Below, piece after piece: positions 53,755 through 64,000 of a stretch of 64,000 bases of DNA. The notes under the pieces were generated by a model. It saw nothing but the letters and a program-made list of their open reading frames with translations, made no database searches and was not told the origin of the DNA. The position numbers were made by a program, and so were the translations under genes. This DNA comes from Archivesica marissinica (lineage: Eukaryota; Mollusca; Bivalvia; Venerida; Vesicomyidae): positions 51,454,122 to 51,518,121 of the forward strand of contig CM026404.1 in NCBI GenBank assembly GCA_014843695.1, written 5' to 3'. Within the stretch, counting starts at the first letter, position 1; every line of letters starts with the position of its first letter.

Positions 53755-56700
53755 CAAGGTTAAAACTATTATGGTTACTTACAGGAGGTTAAAACTATCA
53801 TGGTTACCTACAAGAGGTTAAAACTATCATGGTTACTTACAAGAGGTTAAAACTATCATGGTTACCTACAAGAGGTTAAAACTATCATGGTTACTTACAA
53901 GAGGTTAAAACTATCATGGTTACATACAAGAGGTTAAAACTATCATGGTTACTTACAAGAGGTTAAAACTATCATGGTTACTTACAAGAGGTTAAAACTA
54001 TCATGGTTACTTACAAGAGGTTAAAACTATCATGGTTACTTACAAGAGGTTAAAACTATCATGGTTACTTACAAGAGGTTAAAACTATCATGGTTACTTA
54101 CAAGAGGTTAAAACTATCATGGTTACTTACAAGAGGTTAAAACTATCATGGTTACTTACATGAGGTTAAAACTATCATGGTTACCTACAGGAGGTTAAAA
54201 CTATCATGGTTACATACAAGAGGTTAAAACTATCACAGTTACTTACAAGAGGTTAAAACTATCATGGTTACTTACAAGAGGTTAAAACTATCATGGTTAC
54301 ATACAAGAGGTTAAAACTATCATGGTTACCTACAAGAGGTTAAAACTATCATGGTTACTTACAGGAGGTTAAAGCTATCATGGTTACATACAAGAGGTTA
54401 AAACTATCATGGTTACTTACATGAGGTTAAAACTATCATGGTTACTTACAAGAGGTTAATACTATCATAGTTACTTACAAGAGGTTAAAACTATCGTGGT
54501 TACATACAAGAGGTTAACACTATCATGGTTACTTACAAGAGGTTAAAACTATCCTGGTTACATACAAGAGGTTAAAACTATCATGGTTACATACAGGAGG
54601 TTAAAACTTTCATGGTTACATACAAGAGGTTAAAACTATCATGGTTACCTACAAGAGGTTAAAACTATCATGGTTACATACAAGAGGTTAAAACTATCAT
54701 GGTTACTTACAAGAGGTTAATACTATCATAGTTACTTACAAGAGGTTAAAACTATCGTGGTTACTTACAAGAGGTTAAAACTATCATGGTTACTTACAAG
54801 AGGTTAAAACTATCCTGGTTACATACAAGAGGTTAACACTATCATGGTTACATACAAGAGGTTAAAACTATCATGGTTACTTACAAGAGGTTAAAACTAT
54901 CATGGTTACATACAGGAGGTTAAAACTATCATGGTTACATACAAGAGGTTAAAACTATCATGGTTACCTACAAGAGGTTAAAACTATCATGGTTACATAC
55001 AGGAGGTTAAAACTATCATGGTTACCTACAAGAGGTTAAAACTATCATGGTTACATACAAGAGGTTAAAACTATCATGGTTACTTACAAGAGGTTAAAAC
55101 TATCATGGTTACCTACAGGAGGTTAAAACTATCATGGTTACATACAAGAGGTTACAACTATCATGGTTACATACAAGAGGTTAAAACTATCATGGTTACT
55201 TACAAGAGGTTAAAACTATCATGGTTACCTACAAGAGGTTAAAACTATCATGGTTACTTACAAGAGGTTAAAACTATCATGGTTACCTACAGGAGGTTAA
55301 AACTATCATGGTTACCTACAAGAGGTTAAAACTATCATGGTTACATACAAGAGGTTAAAACTATCGTGGTTACCTACAAGAGGTTAAAACTATCGTGGTT
55401 ACATACAAGAGGTTAAAACTATCATGGTTACTTACAAGAGGTTAAAACTATCATGGTTACATACAGGAGGTTAAAACTATCATGGTTACATACAAGAGGT
55501 TAAAACTATCATGGTTACCTACAAGAGGTTAAAACTATCATGGTTACATACAAGAGGTTAAAACTATCATGGTTACCTACAAGAGGTTAAAACTATCATG
55601 GTTACCTACAAGAGGTTAAAACTATCATGGTTACATACAAGAGGTTAAAACTATCATGGTTACATACAAGAGGTTAAAACTATCATGGTTACTTACAAGA
55701 GGTTAAAACTATCATGGTTACATACAAGAGGTTAAAACTATCATGGTTACTTACAAGAGGTTAAAACTATCATGGTTACTTACAAGAGGTTAAAACTATC
55801 ATGGTTACTTACAAGAGGTTAAAACTATCATGGTTACTTACAAGAGGTTAAAACTATCATGGTTACTTACAAGAGGTTAAAACTATCCTGGTTACATACA
55901 AGAGGTTAAAACTATCATGGTTACATACAGGAGGTTAAAACTATCATGGTTACATACAAGAGGTTAAAACTATCATGGTTACCTACAAGAGGTTAAAACT
56001 ATCATGGTTACATACAAGAGGTTAAAACTATCGTGGTTACTTACAAGAGGTTAAAACTATCATGGTTACCTACAGGAGGTTAAAACTATCATGGTTACAT
56101 ACAAGAGGTTAAAACTATCATGGTTACCTACAAGAGGTTAAAACTATCATGGTTACATACAAGAGGTTAAAACTATCATGGTTACTTACAAGATGTTAAA
56201 ATTATCATGGTTACATACAAGAGGTTAAAACTATCATGGTTACCTACAAGAGGTTAAAACTATCATGGTTACTTACAAGAGGTTAAAACTATCATGGTTA
56301 CTTACAAGAGGTTAAAACTATCGTGGTTACATACAAGAGGTTAAAACTATCATGGTTACATACAGGAGGTTAAAACTATCATGGTTACATACAAGAGGTT
56401 AAAACTATCATGGTTACCTACAAGAGGTTAAAACTATCATGGTTACATACAAGAGGTTAAAACTATCGTGGTTACTTACAAGAGGTTAAAACTATCATGG
56501 TTACCTACAGGAGGTTAAAACTATCATGGTTACATACAAGAGGTTAAAACTATCGTGGTTACTTACAAGAGGTTAAAACTATCATGGTTACCTACAGGAG
56601 GTTAAAACTATCATGGTTACCTACAAGAGGTTAAAACTATCATGGTTACATACAAGAGGTTAAAACTATCGTGGTTACATACAAGAGGTTAACACTATCA

Positions 56701-59700
56701 TGGTTACTTACAAGATGTTAAAACTATCCTGGTTACATACAAGAGGTTAAAACTATCATGGTTACATACAGGAGGTTAAAACTATCATGGTTACATACAA
56801 GAGGTTAAAACTATCATGGTTACATACAAGAGGTTAAAACTATCATGGTTACATACAAGAGGTTAAAACTATCATGGTTACTTACAAGAGGTTAAAACTA
56901 TCATGGTTACATACAGGAGGTTAAAACTATCATGGTTACATACAAGAGGTTAAAACTATCATGGATACCTACAAGAGGTTAAAACTATCGTGGTTACCTA
57001 CAGGAGGTTAAAACTATCATGGTTACATACAAGAGGTTAAAACTATCATGGTTACATACAAGAGGTTAAAACTATCATGGTTACCTACAGGAGGTTAAAA
57101 CTATCGTGGTTACTTACAAGAGGTTAAAACTATCGTGGTTACTTACAAGAGGTTAAAACTATCATGGTTACTTACAAGAGGTTAAAACTATCATGGTTAC
57201 CTACAAGAGGTTAAAACTATCGTGGTTACTTACAAGAGGTTAAAACTATCATGGTTACTTACAAGAGGTTAAGACTATCATGGTTACTTACAAGAGGTTA
57301 AAACTATCATGGTTACTTACAAGAGGTTAAAACTATCATGGTTACTTACAAGAGGTTAAAACTATCATGGTTACTTACAAGAGGTTAAAACTATCGTGGT
57401 TACTTACAAGAGGTTAAAACTATCATGGTTACTTACAAGAGGTTAAAACTATCATGGTTACTTACAGGAGGTTAAAACTATCATGGTTACCTACAAGAGG
57501 TTAAAACTATCATGGTTACCTACAAGAGGTTAAAACTATCATGGTTACATACAGGAGGTTAAAACTATCATGGTTACTTACATGAGGTTAAAACTATCAT
57601 GGTTACTTACAAGATGTTAAAATTATCATGGTTACATACAAGAGGTTAAAACTATCATGGTTACCTACAAGAGGTTAAAACTATCATGGTTACTTACAAG
57701 AGGTTAAAACTATCATGGTTACTTACAAGAGGTTAAAACTATCGTGGTTACTTACAAGAGGTTAAAACTATCATGGTTACTTACAAGAGGTTAAAACTAT
57801 CATGGTTACATACAAGAGGTTAAAACTATCATGGTTACATACAAGAGGTTAAAACTATCATGGTTACCTACAAGAGGTTAAAACTATCATGGTTACATAC
57901 AGGAGGTTAAAACTATCATGGTTACTTACATGAGGTTAAAACTATCATGGTTACTTACAAGATGTTAAAACTATCATGGTTACATACAAGAGGTTAAAAC
58001 TATCATGGTTACCTACAAGAGGTTAAAACTATCATGGTTACTTACAAGAGGTTAAAACTATCATGGTTACTTACAAGAGGTTAAAACTATCATGGTTACT
58101 TACAAGAGGTTAAAACTATCATGGTTACATACAAGAGGTTAAAACTATCATGGTTACATACAAGAGGTTAAAACTATCATGGTTACATACAAGAGGTTAA
58201 AACTATCATGGTTACATACAAGAGGTTAAAACTATCATGGTTACATACAAGAGGTTAAAACTATCATGGTTACATACAAGAGGTTAAAACTATCATGGTT
58301 ACATACAGGAGGTTAAAACTATCATGGTTACATACAAGAGGTTAAAACTATCATGGTTACCTACAAGAGGTTAAAACTATCATGGTTACCTACAAGAGGT
58401 TAAAACTATCATGGTTACATACAGAGGTTAAAAACTGGTTACTACAGAGGTTAAAACTATCATGGTTACTTACAAGAGGTTAAAACTATCATGGTTACAT
58501 ACAAGAGGTTAAAACTATCATGGTTACCTACAAGAGGTTAAAACTATCATGGTTACATACAAGAGGTTAAAACTATCATGGTTACACAAAAAACTGGTTA
58601 CTACAAGAGGTTAAAACTATCATGGTTACTTACAAGAGGTTAAAACTATCATGGTTACATACAAGAGGTTAAAACTATCATGGTTACTTACAAGAGGTTA
58701 AAACTATCATGGTTACATACAAGAGGTTAAAACTATCATGGTTACCTACAAGAGGTTAAAACTATCATGGTTACTTACAAGAGGTTAAAACTATCATGGT
58801 TACTTACAAGAGGTTAAAACTATCGTGGTTACATACAAGAGGTTAAAACTATCATGGTTACATACAAGAGGTTAAAACTATCATGGTTACATACAAGAGG
58901 TTAAAACTATCATGGTTACATACAAGAGGTTAAAACTATCATGGTTACATACAAGAGGTTAAAACTATCATGGTTACTTACAAGATGTTAAAACTATCAT
59001 GGTTACATACAAGAGGTTAAAACTATCATGGTTACCTACAAGAGGTTAAAACTATCATGGTTACTTACAAGAGGTTAAAACTATCATGGTTACTTACAAG
59101 AGGTTAAAACTATCATGGTTACTTACAAGAGGTTAAAACTATCATGGTTACTTACAAGAGGTTAAAACTATCCTGGTTACATACAAGAGGTTAAAACTAT
59201 CATGGTTACATACAAGAGGTTAAAACTATCATGGTTACATACAAGAGGTTAAAACTATCATGGTTACATACAAGAGGTTAAAACTATCATGGTTACATAC
59301 AAGAGGTTAAAACTATCATGGTTACATACAGGAGGTTAAAACTATCATGGTTACATACAAGAGGTTAAAACTATCATGGTTACATACAAGAGGTTAAAAC
59401 TATCATGGTTACATACAAGAGGTTAAAACTATCATGGTTACTTACAAGAGGTTAAAACTATCATGGTTACATACAGGAGGTTAAAACTATCATGGTTACA
59501 TACAAGAGGTTAAAACTATCATGGTTACCTACAAGAGGTTAAAACTATCATGGTTACATACAAGAGGTTAAAACTATCGTGGTTACATACAAGAGGTTAA
59601 CACTATCATGGTTACTTACAAGAGGTTAAAACTATCCTGGTTACATACAAGAGGTTAAAACTATCATGGTTACATACAGGAGGTTAAAACTATCATGGTT

Positions 59701-62700
59701 ACATACAAGAGGTTAAAACTATCATGGTTACATACAAGAGGTTAAAACTATCATGGTTACATACAAGAGGTTAAAACTATCATGGTTACTTACAAGAGGT
59801 TAAAACTATCATGGTTACATACAGGAGGTTAAAACTATCATGGTTACATACAAGAGGTTAAAACTATCATGGATACCTACAAGAGGTTAAAACTATCGTG
59901 GTTACCTACAGGAGGTTAAAACTATCATGGTTACATACAAGAGGTTAAAACTATCATGGTTACCTACAGGAGGTTAAAACTATCATGGTTACTTACAAGA
60001 GGTTAAAACTATCATGGTTACTTACAAGAGGTTAAAACTATCATGGTTACTTACAAGAGGTTAAAACTATCATGGTTACTACAAGAGGTTAAAACTATCG
60101 TCATGGTTACTTACAAGAGGTTAAAACTATCATGGTTACTTACAAGAGGTTAAAACTATCATGGTTACTTACAAGAGGTTAAAACTATCATGGTTACTTA
60201 CAAGAGGTTAAAACTATCATGGTTACTTACAAGAGGTTAAAACTATCATGGTTACTTACAGAGGTTAAACTATCATGGTTACCTACAGAGGTTAAAACTA
60301 TCATGGTTACATACAAGAGGTTAAAACTATCATGGTTACTTACAAGAGGTTAAAACTATCATGGTTACTTACAAGAGGTTAAAACTATCATGGTTACATA
60401 CAAGAGGTTAAAACTATCATGGTTACCTACAAGAGGTTAAAACTATCATGGTTACTTACAGGAGGTTAAAACTATCATGGTTACATACAAGAGGTTAAAA
60501 CTATCATGGTTACTTACAAGAGGTTAAAACTATCATGGTTACTTACAAGAGGTTAAAACTATCATAGTTACTTACAAGAGGTTAAAACTATCGTGGTTAC
60601 ATACAAGAGGTTAACACTATCATGGTTACTTACAAGAGGTTAAAACTATCCTGGTTACATACAAGAGGTTAAAACTATCATGGTTACATACAGGAGGTTA
60701 AAACTATCATGGTTACATACAAGAGGTTAAAACTATCATGGTTACATACAAGAGGTTAAAACTATCATGGTTACATACAAGAGGTTAAAACTATCATGGT
60801 TACATACAAGAGGTTAAAACTATCATGGTTACTTACAAGAGGTTAAAACTATCATGGTTACTTACAAGAGGTTAAAACTATCGTGGTTACTTACAAGAGG
60901 TTAAAACTATCATGGTTACTTACAAGAGGTTAAAACTATCCTGGTTACATACAAGAGGTTAAAACTATCCTGGTTACATACAAGAGGTTAAAACTATCAT
61001 GGTTACATACAGGAGGTTAAAACTATCATGGTTACATACAAGAGGTTAAAACTATCATGGTTACTTACAAGAGGTTAAAACTATCATGGTTACTTACAAG
61101 AGGTTAAAACTATCGTGGTTACTTACAAGAGGTTAAAACTATCATGGTTACTTACAAGAGGTTAAAACTATCATGGTTACTTACAAGAGGTTAAAACTAT
61201 CATGGTTACTTACAAGAGGTTAAAACTATCATGGTTACTTACAAGAGGTTAAAACTATCATGGTTACATACAAGAGGTTAAAACTATCATGGTTACATAC
61301 AAGAGGTTAAAACTATCATGGTTACCTACAAGAGGTTAAAACTATCATGGTTACTTACAAGAGGTTAAAACTATCATGGTTACTTACAAGAGGTTAAAAC
61401 TATCATGGTTACTTACAAGAGGTTAAAACTATCATGGTTACTTACAAGAGGTTAAAACTATCATGGTTACATACAAGAGGTTAAAACTATCATGGTTACA
61501 TACAGGAGGTTAAAACTATCATGGTTACATACAAGAGGTTAAAACTATCATGGTTACATACAGGAGGTTAAAACTATCATGGTTACATACAAGAGGTTAA
61601 AACTATCATGGTTACATACAAGAGGTTAAAACTATCATGGTTACATACAAGAGGTTAAAACTATCATGGTTACCTACAAGAGGTTAAAACTATCATGGTT
61701 ACCTACAAGAGGTTAAAACTATCATGGTTACCTACAAGAGGTTAAAACTATCATGGTTACTTACAAGAGGTTAAAACTATCATGGTTACTTACAAGAGGT
61801 TAAAACTATCATGGTTACTTACAAGAGGTTAAAACTATCTGGTTACATACAAGAGGTTAAAACTATCCTGGTTACATACAAGAGGTTAAAACTATCATGG
61901 TTACATACAGGAGGTTAAAACTATCATGGTTACATACAAGAGGTTAAAACTATCATGGTTACCTACAAGAGGTTAAAACTATCATGGTTACATACAAGAG
62001 GTTAAAACTATCTGGTTACTACAGAGGTTAAAACTATCATGGTTACTTACAAGAGTTAAAATATCATGGTTACATACAAGAGGTTAAAACTATCATGGTT
62101 ACCTACAAGAGGTTAAAACTATCATGGTTACTTACAAGAGGTTAAAACTATCATGGTTACTTACAAGAGGTTAAAACTATCGTGGTTACATACAAGAGGT
62201 TAAAACTATCATGGTTACATACAAGAGGTTAAAACTATCATGGTTACATACAAGAGGTTAAAACTATCATGGTTACATACAAGAGGTTAAAACTATCATG
62301 GTTACATACAAGAGGTTAAAACTATCATGGTTACATACAAGAGGTTAAAACTATCATGGTTACATACAAGAGGTTAAAACATCTGGTTACATACAAGAGG
62401 TAAACTATCGTGGTTACTTACAAGAGGTTAAAACTATCATGGTTACCTACAGGAGGTTAAAACTATCATGGTTATATACAAGAGGTTAAAACTATCATGG
62501 TTACATACAGGAGGTTAAAACTATCATGGTTACATACAAGAGGTTAACACTATCATGGTTACCTACAAGAGGTTAAAACTATCGTGGTTACATACAAGAG
62601 GTTAAAACTATCATGGTTACTTACAAGAGGTTAAAACTATCCTGGTTACATACAAGAGGTTAAAACTATCATGGTTACATACAGGAGGTTAAAACTATCA

Positions 62701-64000
62701 TGGTTACATACAAGAGGTTAAAACTATCATGGTTACATACAAGAGGTTAAAACTATCATGGTTACATACAAGAGGTTAAAACTGTCATGGTTACTTACAA
62801 GAGGTTAAAACTATCATGGTTACATACAGGAGGTTAAAACTATCATGGTTACATACAAGAGGTTAAAACTATCATGGTTACCTACAAGAGGTTAAAACTA
62901 TCATGGTTACATACAAGAGGTTAAAACTATCATGGTTACATACAAGAGGTTAAAACTATCATGGTTACATACAGGAGGTTAAAACTATTGTGGTTACTTA
63001 CAAGAGGTTAAAACTATCATGGTTACATACAAGAGGTTAAAACTATCATGGTTACCTACAGGAGGTTAAAACTATCATGGTTACATACAAGAGGTTAAAA
63101 CTATCGTGGTTACCTACAGGAGGTTAAAACTATCATGGTTACATACAAGAGGTTAAAACTATCATGGTTACCTACAGGAGGTCAAAACTATCATGGTTAC
63201 ATACAAGAGGTTAAAACTATCATGGTTACCTACAAGAGGTTAAAACTATCATGGTTACCTACAAGAGGTTAAAACTATCATGGTTACATACAGGAGGTTA
63301 AAACTATCATGGTTACTTACAAGAGGTTAAAACTATCATGGTTACTTACAAGAGGTTAAAACTATCATGGTTACATACAAGAGGTTAAAACTATCATGGT
63401 TACCTACAAGAGGTTAAAACTATCATGGTTACTTACAAGAGGTTAAAACTATCATGGTTACTTACAAGAGGTTAAAACTATCATGGTTACTTACAAGAGG
63501 TTAAAACTATCATGGTTACTTACAAGAGGTTAAAACTATCCTGGTTACATACAGAGGTTAAAACTATCATGGTTACATACAGGAGGTTAAAACTATCATG
63601 GTTACATACAAGAGGTTAAAACTATCATGGTTACCTACAAGAGGTTAAAACTATCATGGTTACATACAAGAGGTTAAAACTATCATGGTTACTTACAAGA
63701 GGTTAAAACTATCATGGTTACCTACAAGAGGTTAAAACTATCATGGTTACATACAAGAGGTTAAAACTATCATGGTTACATACAAGAGGTTAAAACTATC
63801 ATGGTTACTTACAAGATGTTAAAATTATCATGGTTACATACAAGAGGTTAAAACTATCATGGTTACCTACAAGAGGTTAAAACTATCATGGTTACTTACA
63901 AGAGGTTAAAACTATCATAGTTACTTACAAGAGGTTAAAACTATCGTGGTTACATACAAGAGGTTAAAACTATCATGGTTACATACAGGAGGTTAAAACT
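53755..64000 (+). repeat. Giant 29-bp minisatellite (about 350 copies) reaching the window end
   Basis: The unit is GAGGTTAAAACTATCATGG followed by TTACNTACAA, where N is T, A or C. Other common variable positions are ATCATGG/ATCGTGG/ATCCTGG and ACAAGAGG/ACAGGAGG/ACATGAGG. On the minus strand the variable site reads GTAAGT, GTATGT or GTAGGT, all of donor type. Because 29 is not a multiple of three and the unit holds stops, no long open frame runs through it. The array has no right end in this window. Small clusters of indels occur near 58420-58600, 60083-60290, 61990-62060 and 62380-62405. Confidence 0.96.

Overview
This is a eukaryotic, metazoan window. It has interrupted genes with GT-AG splice sites, several families of tRNA-derived SINEs, MITE-like elements, a decayed hAT transposon and a very heavy load of minisatellites. 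The SINE types (including one with a body of the kind I associate with bivalve genomes) and the two host genes point to a lophotrochozoan, most likely a bivalve mollusc. That assignment is inference. By my estimate tandem arrays with units of 15 to 114 bp make up roughly 37 kb of the 64 kb.

Left part (about 3.9-17 kb, + strand): the 3' half of a gene I identify as the orthologue of Drosophila bark beetle/anakonda, a tricellular-junction protein. Five exons (3956-4128, 5735-5829, 6950-7157, 10437-10744, 15062-16933) join in perfect phase. They encode the end of a beta-helix ectodomain, a C-type-lectin-like domain, one transmembrane helix and a long proline-rich tail ending in a PDZ-ligand-like motif. 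The introns are filled with minisatellites, and several are copies of the gene's own splice junctions: about 117 acceptor-like units before one exon, 21 donor units after it, six copies of the start of the next exon, and about 40 copies derived from the start of the transmembrane exon.

Middle part (17-38 kb): no host gene recognised. It holds SINEs, a double-hairpin MITE, many arrays (the largest is 5.6 kb of a 30-bp unit) and a dead hAT element (34639-36362) with a frameshifted, internally deleted DUF4371/hAT transposase.

Right part: 38761-43578 is one uninterrupted 1605-residue reading frame for a nonribosomal-peptide-synthetase-like enzyme. Its order is formyltransferase, half condensation domain, adenylation, thiolation, thioester reductase. 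Key residues are intact, and the adenylation pocket reads DASTVAGVCK, close to a known tyrosine code. The predicted job is to activate and N-formylate one aromatic amino acid and release it reductively as an aldehyde or alcohol. A splice acceptor 15 bases before the ATG implies a non-coding first exon. This gene is the best candidate for an undescribed system here.

The remainder (43.6-64 kb) holds more arrays, a terminal-inverted-repeat element whose core is itself a minisatellite, a MITE nested in a SINE, and a 29-bp array of more than 10 kb that runs off the window end. A recurring theme is that arrays begin at functional boundaries: splice acceptors, splice donors, two stop codons and a SINE 5' end.
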